Source: Isoetes taiwanensis
Lineage: Eukaryota > Streptophyta > Lycopodiopsida > Isoetales > Isoetaceae
NCBI GenBank assembly: GCA_021234155.1
Contig: JAJEKV010000100.1
Location: forward strand, 2,274,116 to 2,338,115
Reading direction: 5' to 3'
DNA: 64,000 nucleotides
Position 1 is the stretch's first letter. Each line of letters opens with the position of its first letter. The position numbers and the translations under genes were made by a program. The notes under the pieces are model-generated. The model made no database searches. It was not told the DNA's origin and worked only from the letters and a program-made list of their open reading frames with translations. Shown here piece by piece: positions 13,763 to 25,124 of this stretch.

Positions 13763-14830
13763 TCATAGCAAGTACCTCCGTGGTCTCAGGTGCTTTTCTG
13801 CTAGCAAAGCAGTCAAATAGGTCTGCAAGCAGAATATCCAAGATCAATAACCTGATCTACAAGATCCAGATCATCCACCTTAAAGTGTAAGTTCATGGCT
13901 TCATGAAAGTAAATGTTATTTTCCAATAGATGATCATTGAACAATAAACATAATATGCGTCTTCTAGGACATGTCCAGACATGTTCAACTGGATACTGTT
14001 GTATAGTTTTTAGATTCCTGCAACTATGCAGATGATCCTAGTTCACAAACACAACAATTCCAATTCTACACGGCATCCAATGATTTCACCAAAACCCTCA
14101 AAAACTATATGTTTGCATTAGAAGCAAAAATTTACTTATCTTTCATTTTGCCAGGTTGTTTCCCACAGAATCTTATCATCATTGTTTCCATGCAGCAAAT
14201 GTGCATGATACACTCAATAGTAGCAAATATGCAAAACGAAGCCTTCATCTACCAGGTTTTTGTCAATATATTAGCATCACACTTTCCACAACAAGAAGCA
14301 TAGCAATCCTTTGGTTCATTCTCAATTGTTGAATGTAAATATGCCTGGTTTATCTACTCACTTGTTATAATCTTACAACACTAATTTATCCTTCAATGAA
14401 AATTATTGTATCATGTTTTAACAGATGTGTTAGAAAAATCTGAACTCCTAAGCCTTTTGTAAAATGTGTTAGAAAAATCTGAACTCCTAAGCCATTTGTA
14501 AAATTACCTGCAGAACTTTACGGTTATGGGGTGATTTATCAACACCTTGAATTGCTTCGAAACCCACAGATGCATTGAAGTTCTCTTCAGCATGGGGTGA
14601 TTGTGATGAACTTGCCATCAACGAAAAAGTGGGTTGAGATGGCATTACGCTTCCAAGCTTCTTAGCATTTTCAGATGTCAATACTGCCAAAATGAGGCCT
14701 GAGAGAACATACCACTATTTACAACTGTGTATCAGCAAATGCAAGAAGACCAATTTCGAGATGTCTGGAAATGTTACCTTTACTTTCAATTCCAAAACGT
14801 ACATTTCCACCAGCTCCATTGCCAAGGATT
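13763..14830 (-). pseudogene. 5'-truncated copy A of the unknown plant gene at 34019-37193
   Basis: Three exons are preserved: 14778-14830 (53 nt), 14508-14714 (207 nt, two codons shorter than B but in frame) and the last exon 13763-13822 (60 nt, ending in TGA). Exons 1-2 lie beyond the duplication edge, and exon 3 (35544-35709 in B) falls in the 510 bp missing from this unit, so the copy cannot make the full protein. A 38-bp tandem duplication (about 14424-14500) sits in the intron after exon 5 and is absent from B. Splice sites of the remaining exons look intact. Confidence 0.75.
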
Positions 14831-15661
14831 CTGATTACAAAAGCATCAACAAACAATCAGAACTTGAGCATCAGCTATTATTTCCTTCAACAATATGGAA
14901 ACCAATAAATATTCCAGACTAAACGCAGCTTTAACACATAAAATCACAGACACAGTGCACCATAGCAAATTTCCTCAGGCAAAGCCATACAACAGAAACC
15001 TATTTAATCACTGGCTCACTAAAATGTTTGCCTACCTCGTTCCTGTATGCCCAAGCAATAATATTTATACGGCGATTTGCACAATCTCAAAATGTTATTT
15101 CTATATATCTACCTTGTAAAGCAGTAGTTTCATCCCAACATACACTAATATTAAACTAATACTTAGTTGTTTGACTATGTTTCATCTGATTTGCAATGCA
15201 TAATCTGAACTCTGGCAGAATATTTCATTTAATTTTTCTCGCGTTGCATTTTGTGTGCTCTCAGTGAGATGGATGCCTACTCTTGAAGGCAGTCACCACT
15301 TTCATCTCGATAGAAGCAATACCTACACGATTTTACATCAAAACGTGATAGCTTTAACTTCTGTTCACTCATTCTAGAAGGTTGGGGCTATGGCATTGGG
15401 TCTGCCAATCCCTGTCAGCAGGTATCCCAATGCCATGCTCTTAACCTCATAAAAATGAGGATCTTGTGTTGTGCTTCTGACCTTTTTTTATAAGTAGGGC
15501 CTGAGGCAACAATGGCTCCCCAGTTAGAAAAAAGGACTTGGGACAATCAAGCGAAAATCATCGCTCCATCTTATATTGTGAAAATAGAGGGAACAATTAC
15601 ATATAAGAGGCAATATTCAAAAATTATGATTGAAATTTGATGCTTGCAGAAAATCAACAAA

Positions 15662-18258
15662 CTAAATTTTGTTATGAATCTGTTTATAGCACCACATTCT
15701 TTTCAATGCCCTCGAATCTAGACCCAACCCAACAGGTGGGCCAGAGACTGACAGCCATGTTAGCAAATACCGTTGCATAATTACTTCCTTGGCATCATGG
15801 CCACAATCCATATTCATTCCCATGACGCAAAATCTTTTTCCTTCTTCCTCATTAAAAGCACTTGAACCAAGAAGCCATGTCGATAAAATTAGTTTCATTA
15901 GCTCAGAAGTACCGCAGGGATGTAACAGGAACCATGGCTTCTGAAGGTAAGGATGGCCCTGTCAACAGAACAGATGACGACTGTGAACCAGATACATTAG
16001 AAGCATTTGAAGTGAATAGATTCTAGAATGCTTCCTTTAACAATCAACCTCAACTTCAATAGCAAAAGTTATTATGCAGCTCAAGTTATTACTAAAACCT
16101 CTTTCTTTCATGGAATTGTCTGCTTCATAGTAGCATGCAAATGTTACCTTTTAACTAAAACAGGACCAGGGCATGAAGAAAAATACTTGGCTAAGCTGCA
16201 AACAAGAGACTCTACTAGGCCCACTTTGAGTCTTAATCAGACATGCAGATCAAGTTATAAAGCCTGCTCTTTTGTGTCGTGAAGTTGTCTGCTTCACAGT
16301 AACATGCAAATGAAATTTTTTAACCAATACAGGACCAGGGTATAAAGTTGAGGATTAAAAAGTTGGTCGAGGTGCAACCAGAATGCACAGGCATTAGCAA
16401 TTTAAAAACTATCAATCCTTAACATCTTGTGTAGAAAATGAGACTAGAAAGCCTAAAAGGAAGCCTTGTACTATTCAAAGCAAAAATAAGTTTTACAAAG
16501 AAAAATAAAAGCAATATTTTCCTCACTTCTTGTGAAAGAAATGTCCATTTGGACTTGTCAATAGCATGGCGTGACGATTCCGGGAGATCACTTTCTATGT
16601 CCTCCCAATCTAATCTTCTTCCATCTGTTGAATGCTCACATAGTTAAGAAGGGTAAATTCTCTTAATGCCTCACAATATGAAAAATAGTCAGTGAGAAAG
16701 AGCAATGGAACTTTATAGAATTCACTATAGAGATGATAGTTAAAGGGTAAATTCTCTTAATGCCTCACTAATTAATACCTGAAGAATAGCCAGTGAAAAA
16801 GAGCAATGGAACTTTATATGATTCACTATAGAGGAGATGATATGTGTATAGATGATACTGGCAGTCAGTCGCAACTTCACCCATCTGCATCCAAATCAGT
16901 TTACCCAACACCAAATAAACAATGGAGTACAACAATGTCACACAAGAACACAGAAGAAAGACATGTGGATTCAAGAAGGGCAGGCTCTGCAAAGGCATAA
17001 GTAACCTTTACAACTTGTTTACAGAAATACAAACGGTCCTGAAAAGACGAACTTTAAATTGATCAATAACCAGCAATTTAGTTATCTAAGTCAGCTAAGA
17101 CAAACATCAGATCCAGCTATAATCGTCAGTGTTATACTAAATAAGCTACCATAACGAGTAAGTAAGGTAGTAAAGATCAAGGATTGGTAATTTCATAGGT
17201 TAGAGCCTCACTTTCTTGCCATCACTGGTGCATGTAATGCATCATGCACATATCCACAATCAAGTCTGATTTCTTGCTCAAGAAATGTGGCATATGTTTT
17301 TTAAAACTTGTGGAAGTTATTACAGAACAAAAGCCATCAATTAGATAGTCCAATCATGCGTCATAAGTGGCATTGTTCTATTGGTATGTTCAAATCTCTA
17401 CATATTCAAAATGGCCATCCAGAATTTGTGTTTCATCACAAATGCCAAATTGTATATCAGTATTCACCTATCGTGAAAACCATATCATCAACCAAACTCC
17501 GCACACTCTTGAAATTAGTATTCTATAAAAAAGAACCAAGGGAATGAACTCACTGTAGCTGCATCTTCGAGTTCAATATCACAATTCACATGATACGTAT
17601 CGTCTACCTAGAGAAGTATATGGAAGTTAGAAATATCTATAAAAGTTTCAGTCTTTATATATGCAGTAAGCATTAAAAACTCATATTATCCTGCCTTTCT
17701 CTTACTTGCAACAGCCACTTCCTCCAGAACAAGATAGCCTCCGACCTGAGAATGAGGCATTATGAGACTCCAATTTGAGAGGGATGGAAAAGTGAATAAT
17801 TACTTACTGAATCTGGTGAAATGCCTTTTGAATTTTCCCATCGCCACAAAGGAATATTTACATCGCAGCAAGCCTCCCATGCTTTCATCAAATAAAAAGC
17901 TGCTAACTTGAAATTTTGAGAGCTGATTGTGCCATCCCATTGCTTGTTCTGTTCACAGTAAAATGATGCGAAATTTCACCATATGATCACTTCCAAAAAA
18001 GATCTCCTAAATATTAAATAGAGGCTAAGCACATTTGTATGATTGTTATGTACGATAGATATTGCTGCATGTTGTAATATGCATAGACACAGGAAGTAAG
18101 GCTAAACTATCTGTATAATTGTTATGTTGCTGCATGATGTTATATGCATAGTTACGGGAAGTAAGGCTGTGAAAAAAGTACGTCGATCGAAAAGGGTACT
18201 GGGAATTTACATGCAACATCGCGGTGCACGCGGTGGAGCAAAGCTCCGTTGGATCCAT
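15662..18258 (-). CDS. ATG10: ATG10, autophagy E2-like ATG12-conjugating enzyme (7 exons, 250 aa)
   Basis: ATG10 is the cytosolic E2-like enzyme that receives ATG12 from ATG7 and joins it to ATG5 during autophagosome formation. Exons (minus): 18211-18258, 17808-17948, 17706-17745, 17554-17603, 16779-16857, 16527-16624, 15662-15958. All introns are GT-AG and every phase joins, giving 250 codons plus stop. Family landmarks: near-N-terminal WDGTISSQNFK and LWRWEN (residues about 20-56), GGYLVLEEV, then YHLLYSESYKVPLLFF of the E2 core, SKWTFLSQE, HPYLQKPWFLLHPCGTSE with the catalytic Cys at about residue 167 (HPC), and a C-terminal YLLTWLSVSGPPVGL. Length is close to other plant ATG10 (about 225-250 aa). 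Start: ATG at 18258 gives a 16-residue first exon. This is the least certain part, as that exon has no family motif. The 3' flank abuts the duplication junction at 15331/15332. Confidence 0.9.
16653..16745 (-). repeat. Degenerate tandem copy of ATG10 exon 5 inside intron 5
   Basis: 16653-16741 repeats 16744-16850: the shared 'agggtaaattctcttaatgc' is followed by 'gagcaatggaactttata' and 'ttcactatagag'. The second copy is the real exon 5 with its donor. The first has lost the donor sequence and carries substitutions and a short deletion, so it should be spliced out with intron 5. It is a local exon-scale duplication of the E2 core segment (YHLLYSESYKVPLLFF part). Confidence 0.8.
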
Positions 18259-18511
18259 ATCTGCCCCCTGTCGTACTGTCTTCGTTACTCACACCAGTAT
18301 AAGTTTTCTACGCCCTCGATTCCAAGGGTCGAATATATAATTAGGACAATTCTAAATATGCTCTCCAACTTTGCAAATATTTCAAAAATACCCCACACTA
18401 AGTGTACTGTATGGTTACGGTATCGTATAGTTCAAGGCACTTGGGATGGCATTCCGCGTGGACAGGTGGGGTCTGGGCCACGCCGGGGTCTGGGCCACGC
18501 CGGAATACCAT

Positions 18512-18879
18512 GGGACGCCTCACATGTAGCGTCTCCTGCGCCTCCCCAATGTGAACGTCCCCGGCAAGAATTTTGGGGCGTTCACGTGTTGGACATCGCC
18601 ATAGCTACACCATCACCGGTTTTTGCTACACCAGCACTGGTTTTTGCTACTCCATCACTGTTTTTGCACCACAACTTCAAGATTGCTTCAAAATTTTACC
18701 TTTTGTTGCAGGTGAAGACCGAAATTTACTGGAAACGGAGGTCAAGACGTCCAAAGGCTGAAGCAGTCGGTCGATCAGGAACTGCTGGAGCAGTTTGATG
18801 TCCAACGGTTTGGACGTTGAGCCGCCCGGCAAAAAAACTTAACATGTGAATATCTTTTTTGTTACATGTGAAGCGTCCC
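18512..18879. mobile_element. TIR element (MITE-like), present only in unit B
   Basis: Ends are imperfect inverted repeats: GGGACGCCTCACATGTA at the left and, reversed, GGGACGCTTCACATGTAACA at the right. Unit A lacks the interior. It has only a short, related stub (about 567-585), so A either never had the element or lost its middle. Three imperfect 21-bp repeats (gctacaccatcaccggtttt type) occur at about 18602-18670. No transposase is encoded and no clean target-site duplication was seen. It lies about 250 bp upstream of the ATG10 start, so it could affect that promoter. Confidence 0.55.
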
Positions 18880-20336
18880 TAAGCCACAATATGGTATTTG
18901 GGGAGCTAATTCAGCGTAGGGGGCATTTCGTCCGCTATGGCATTGTTGCGTTGTAGTCTGGCTATGACAACCCCTTGCTCTGCTATTTTTGTGCAGCAAA
19001 AGGGTTTTTGCTTCGTAGTTCAGTTTTTTTCTTGCTTCAAATTTTTTCAAGTATTGCTTTGGGTTTGGCGCTCCTAATCAGTTTCTTTTGCTTCAGGTGT
19101 TGGTTTAGGTCCACAGCAGTAGAAGAAGAACTGGCAAAGTAGAAGAAGAGCTGCTTGTGACAAATTTTCGGCAGCCTCTGTTTTTCCTGGCAATATTGTT
19201 TTTGGTAGTTCAGTTCTCTATTTTCTTTATTTTCTAACGAGATTTTTGAAATAGCGCTAGCATATATGACGCAGCCAGAGGCATAATATCTCACTGGAAA
19301 TATTCTGATGCCATGGCAAGCTTCAAAACCTGTCCATTGTAAGCCAAATTCAAGCTATTGACCTATTGAAAGAAACACTACAAAAAATTTCTGATACTCT
19401 AAATGGGAAATGAAAGGACAATTTACCTTTTATTCAACCCCCGTTCACCCATGAATCACCTTTACCATATGGAGAAGTTTCTCCCTGAAAATCATGGAGA
19501 ACCAGTGGTGAAACTTGGAGAATTGATGGTAAATCTTGGACTGTATTCACCATTTATTCACCTCTAATTTACTATCAGCATTTTTACTTCTATTCTCCAT
19601 ACATTCACCTCAACTTTACCTTCAAGATTTGTAGAAATAAGTATTTGTCAATTCAAATGAATGGCATGCCAAGGCTTCAACCTTGCTCAATGCAGTACCA
19701 ACAGTGCATTAACAAATCCAAAACAAATCAAAGCCCACGAACAAATAAAACATATTCTCGTGTTCTTCAAATTATTTAAAACCTTCATCTCCACCCAAAC
19801 ACATCTCGATCTTAAGTGTAGAAGATTATCTGTGCAATAATTGTTAACACATAATTAGCTGGCCTAAGAAGTCTGACTAGCATATAAAATCTAAACTAAA
19901 TAAACAAAATAACTACACAACTACCAGCAAGAAACATAAGTTAGCCCACAAACTAAGCTTTATCTATATATCTCGCTTCTTCCACTGATTTAACTACTGT
20001 TTCAATTCCACAACAAAACTACAAGACTAACAACTCTTGCATGTCCAAATGTCGCATAGCAAGCCAGTCTATACTCACCAACAGTCCACGCTATGGCAGT
20101 GCATTGCATCCCTATCATAAAACTACAAGTCTTTAACTTAGCATATTGACGCCTCTATCCATTACTTAACTCTCAGACCTGCAACAACCCAATCATGCCT
20201 ACAAGCCACAAGACATGTAACCAACGTTAAACTGCAATGAACTTAACCTGTAACATTAAACTGCAGTTAACATGTCAAAGTAATGCATAAAAAAGGAAGA
20301 AGAAAAAGAACAATTGTACTTACATATTAAACACAC

Positions 20337-21866
20337 CTGCTTGTTTCTCCACTCTCTTTGTGTTTCCTTAGCAGTGGAGTTCTCCCATAATTCTCTTTTG
20401 CGCTTGCGGATAGCTTTCAATGCACTATCTAGTTGCGGATGGCATCTTTCAATGCACGATCTAGTTGCATCTAGTTTCCTTACACTGCTTGTATAAAAGA
20501 TGTTACCTACAAAATCATACACCAATACTTAGTTTTCAAACGAGTATTATCTATAACTAAAATATTTGTACTTATTACAAATTCTACAAGCCAAAGCATA
20601 AGGAAATTGCTATTGCCTGACTTGACAAAAGAAACAAGTACTCTGCCATACATGAAACACTATCTAACATAAAGGATGATCTAGTAAACTCCTTGTCTCT
20701 CAAGAGATTATGTCCTGGGCATGCCTCCAATGGTTGCAAATTGGAGCTTGGTATACACTTTTACTTCAAAATCTTCATCTTTGGCATTATTCAATCCTCC
20801 TCTAATTCCTCCCAAATTTGTGAAGCCATAGCCGTGAAGAATATCTACTGCCAGCATTGATCTATGCCAATGGAAGGAAAAGATATTAAGCATTTGATGA
20901 ATTTCAGCTATCAACATTGATCTAAATAGCAATCTATGGAAAAAGAACTAAGAATGAGATAAACCCATGACAGAATATAATAAAAGGGTCGCAATTCTCA
21001 CCTTAGTCCTTCACACAGGCAACCAAGAGCTTAGAATCTGTGCTTTCAACAGACTGGCTGACTTGATCGACAAAGGCTTCATTCTGTTTTGTAAACTTAT
21101 GACCTATCCACATGCCTAGATAACCAAAAATGAATCCATTTTTTGAGTAATTATTTGAGTACTCTGCCAACTGTAATTATGACAAGAAATACTTTGTGAA
21201 TAAATTCAGAATGTGTCACCTGTAAGACCATAGCTTTTTGAGCAAGATAGAAGTGCAATAGCTTTTTGAGCAAGATAGAAGTGCCATACTTAGATCCAGA
21301 AATAATCCCATCCTTCAAAGTCTTATTGATTTTCAGCCACGTGTGTGCAGCCTCAAGCCCTTTGTCTGCAGCCTCAAAGCCTTTCAGCCTAAACATTTGA
21401 TAAAGGTTATGCATCAAGTTTACAGCTATCTCTGACTTTAGAGATGTTTGGAAAATGACGTCCAGTTTTGTGTTATGTAGGCATAACTGCCTAATACTTC
21501 ATAAGCACTAGGGCTAGTTTTTGACCAATGGCCATGTTTTGGTTAGTAGAGAGTCAAAGTAGGCTTTTCATATAAATGCTTAAACTTAAAATATAAGACT
21601 TCATAGTGCAATGCTATATTTTTCCAACAAAGCACTTGTACTTACTTCGTTTCACAAGGAGAACTTGTTCTACAACAGCCCATCAGCCCTATTATGACCT
21701 CTATTCTTTTTGTCTTCCTATAATGTAGGACCATAAATGTGTCATACTTGTATCTAGGAAAAATGCCATTCTTCAAAAACCTATTGACTATCAGCTATGC
21801 TTTCTGAAGAGTTGTACCAAGTTACAAGCCGCGCTTTCTGAAGAGTTGTACCAAGTTACAAGCCGC
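20337..21866 (-). pseudogene. Unrecognised multi-exon gene or its remains, unit B
   Basis: Several stretches look like true exons with splice signals. 21220-21486 (267 nt; contains AVNLMHNLYQMFRLKGFEAA and HTWLKINKTLKDGIISGSKYG) is bounded by AG and GT. 20337-20484 (148 nt; CHPQLDSALKAIRKRKRELW) likewise. 21646-21791 contains NGIFPRYKYDTFMVLHYRKT. About 21024-21117 contains KFTKQNEAFVDQVSQSVEST. 20708-20932 contains KDEDFEVKVYTKL. Phases do not all join, and short tandem duplications (28 bp at 21230-21285, about 35 bp at 21798-21866) break two exons. Copy A lacks those duplications but has other breaks. I do not recognise the protein. It may be a real gene in a badly resolved sequence, or a decayed one. 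Confidence 0.4.
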
Positions 21867-22668
21867 TTTTATAGGGTTACTATACACAGGGACAGTTTGA
21901 TTTGTGCTATGAAATGTATGCCCGAGGGCTTGCTTGATTTGGCCATAGGCCATTCTTTTGTTAGTATAATAATACTCATATTACTCCCATTCTGCATACT
22001 TTTTGAAAAAAGGATTGCTTATTTTTGAAAACTTGTATTTACCTAGAATATGCTTGCCTTGAACGGACCTTCCGTTCTGCAATACTCCATCAGTCCTTGT
22101 TGTCTTCCTGTCTTTCACTGGAATAAAGATGCCACCAAGGGCCATTCCTTTCTGCGGTACTTTGTTGGTCCTTGTTTCTCCAGTACTCCATTAGCTCACT
22201 AGCTCACAGTTGTCCTCCATATTTGCTTCCTGCTAGATGCATAAAGATTAATTAGCACATTATCCATAACATGCCTCAAATCCTCAAATACAAGTCATCT
22301 CATCAACATGTTCAGCAGTGCAGACTTTATTACTAGAACAGGATCTCCAAGACCCACACCAGTTAAACTGGTATACTGAAGTCACAATATTGAATACTTC
22401 CTTAGCATTTTAAGCTAAATTCTAGGCCTATCTTTAATAAAATATGATCATGGATGCATTGTAGACTTTAGAGAAAAGCATGGTTCATGGCAGTCAACCA
22501 TGCAGCATTCCTTAAATCCTTATATTACTGCATACCTTATGCCATTCTTATAACTAAAAACATTCCTGCTGGACAATCTCAGTTAATATATGCAAATATT
22601 TTGGTTGCTTATCAATGTATCTTCTGCATATCATATTTATATACTCTTTTTGTGGTGCAGCGATCTGG

Positions 22669-23083
22669 TCCTTGAAAATCAATACTGCTGGTCTGGAGGG
22701 AATGGTTGATTGCTGTATATCGTGTCAAGCATTCCAGGTCCATCAATCATTACATTACGTCCAATCCGTGCATGGTCATTACCGTGCATTCGTTCAACTT
22801 GCACAGTTGAAGCACACTCAACCTTCAAAAAGCTTAGTCCACTCATGCTAAACTTTAATTCAGTTATTTCAGCAGCAAGATCTGTTCTTTTTTGTTAACT
22901 CTTGCAGAAGAAGCTTTTCTTTAATAAGCCACAATTCATCACAAATCTCTTCAAAAGAAGGACATGCATTAGAATCCTCGTTCCAGCAGCGTTGGATCAA
23001 CTTGTCAAGACTAATAGGAATGTCTCTGGGCAACAGAGGCCTTTTGCCTACCTTGACAAGTTCAGCATCAAGATATGGTTGCT
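22669..23083 (-). CDS. Protein-kinase C-terminal exon(s), partial gene
   Basis: The frame at 22869-23083 reads VGKRPLLP..., then ISLDKLIQRCWNEDSNACPS and FEEICDELWLIKEKLLLQEL before a stop. This is subdomain XI of a Ser/Thr kinase of the tyrosine-kinase-like group: the usual pattern is RP-x-x-P ... L-x-x-L-I-x-x-C-W ... RPSF-x-E-I. The normally invariant Arg before PSF is Cys here and Arg in copy A. An in-frame block at about 22669-22810 (minus; MHGNDHARIGRNVMIDGPGM) ends in its own stop and could be an alternative last exon. I could not find the ATP-binding and catalytic-loop exons upstream, so the gene is partial or a fragment. Confidence 0.6.
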
Positions 23084-25124
23084 TCCCTGTTTAAACTAAT
23101 TAATACTAAACCTTGACCTGTTTAAACTAAACAATACTATTTTTTTTTTGAAATACGTTTAGAGGGGGTGTTTGATTTCACTCAGCTTAGATCGGATATA
23201 TATATCAAAGCATCTCAGCTTATATATCAAAACATGAACACTCAGCCTGGAATTTCGAGTAATTGGATGACCTGTTTAAAGAAGGCGTCGGTCATCTGAC
23301 AAGATCAGTCTCCTGTCAATCCAAGATCAGCCAAAATCCAACAAACGATTATGCTGAACAAACGATGCTAGAATCCTGGCTGAATATCCGCGACGATGCA
23401 GGTTTGCCCTCCTCAATCCATCGTCAGTCACCAATATGTCGTCAATGCTATATATAAAAACCCTAAAATATTGATAAAAAGCCTGACATTGTAAATTAGT
23501 TTAATTATATTATGTAATTGTTAGGTTCCCAATATTCCTCCCTTATTCTCCACCATATTCTCCACATGGAGAATGCGTGGAGATAGGGAAGGAGAATGCT
23601 ATTTTTTTCTAGTGGAAACACAAAAAAACAAAGAACAGACTTGCAAAAAGAAGAGATCAGCTAGAAATCGGAAGTGTAGAATGGTAGACCCAAATACCAT
23701 TATGTACTAGAGGGGAATGCCACATCGGCCCACAACATTAACAGACAGTCAGAATTAGCGACCCAAATACCATATTGCCAATGGTTTCAGTACATTTGCC
23801 AAAATGCAAGTGCAGCCTTCCCTAACAGGGAAAGTCCGTATTTTTCATGCGGGATGTGGTTAATCTGGCCAAAAATTTATGATTAATCTTGTCGTACAAT
23901 ATCAGCCAGGGTGGTTAATCCAACCATCCGATATGAGCTAGAGGGTTAGTCCGACGAAAAAAAAATTTAACCCGGCCAAAAAGCCAGGCTTAGAACTGTG
24001 TGATGGCAGAAATTTTGATCGGATGGTTCTTGCTGCTCTAAGGCTTAAAAATCATGCCAACCACTTTGTATGCGTCTTTTATGCCAGTGTACGATGAAGA
24101 GAGGAAGAGATTTGAGGTGAAACAGAGCTAGATCGACCAACAAAAACTAAAAAACAATTGGTTTTTTTGCTTCAAACTGTGCGATCCTTCATGGCTGATA
24201 TAGGGTGGCCAGATTAACCGCATCCTACATGAAAAGTACAGATTGCCCCTAAGATGAGTGCCATTTTGAGCCTTTAGATGGATAAAAATAGACAGTGGAA
24301 AAAATTCAAGCAAACGGTTAAAGCTCTCCTATGGTCCCTATTTCTCAACAAGGCTAGAACGTATTTTATCTTCAGATGGATTGCTCCAATCTTTTTTTTT
24401 ATTTTTGGATGGGGTTGGGTTCAGTGCCAAGGAATCCCGCATGTTACGCCGCATGCGGCGTTCCCTTGCAGTTTGTGTTCCCTCTTCCGGGACGCTGGCT
24501 GCCCTAATTGAATACCAAGAATGCCAAGAATTTGAACTCAGGTGCCAGCATTGAATGAGAAATTTTAGACGAAATTGAATGGGAAAAATCTCGATGGGCT
24601 GCTGCTATACGAAATTTCCTCGACTAGGATTCTCCTCTCTCATTTTTGGCGCCACGGCTGGGCCTCATTTTGGCGCCGCGACTGGGTCAGATCTTGCAAA
24701 TGTGAGTAGAATATATCATTCTTCTGTTCAACTGGGTCGGATCTTCCTAAAACTAATGAAGATATTTTTATTCCAAGATTGGAAACATTTGGAGCTTGTT
24801 AGTTGGGTCTCATTTTTGCCTCAGCTGGCTCGGATCTTGGAACGTGAGTGGATGTTGGAGTAGATAGCATTGTCAGCTCAGAGCTCTTGGAAATGTGAAT
24901 GGATCTTGGAGTAGATAGCATTGTCGGCTTAGCTGGGCCGATTGTTCCTAAAACTAATTTCAATATTTTTATTCAGGATTCAAAATGTTTGGAGTTCTTC
25001 ACTTGCTTCTAGAGCACCTTCTGTAAGCATTTTCTAGCATTTGCGCTTCTTAGTGGTTCTTTCCAGTCGCTGCTTTAAAGAGTTATCATTTATTGGAGGT
25101 TAAGATGTCTCAGTTTTAGTTTTG

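Larger units (their letters stand above)
1..15331. repeat. Large tandem duplication, unit A (continues left of the window)
   Basis: Positions 1-15331 are homologous to 17927-36031. Direct collinear blocks are 1-4167 with 17927-22432 and 8213-15331 with 28390-36031; the block 4168-8212 is inverted relative to 22433-28372. Homology stops abruptly at 15331/36031, after a shared 'cctacacga'. The left edge is inside ATG10 exon 2, so the unit began further left, and the ATG10 body in unit B should have a partner off-window. Unit A lacks about 510 bp present in B (35299-35806) and the insertions listed for unit B. Seen directly by reading both copies side by side. Confidence 0.92.

Noticed and set aside
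18124-18798. 224-codon open frame on the plus strand
   Set aside because: It runs antisense through ATG10 exon 1 and the TIR element, is interrupted in unit A, and has no recognisable domain.
24430-24470. Short palindrome 'acgccgcatgcggcgt' as a regulatory site
   Set aside because: It is isolated, not conserved exactly in unit A (about 6150-6170), and there is no gene context.
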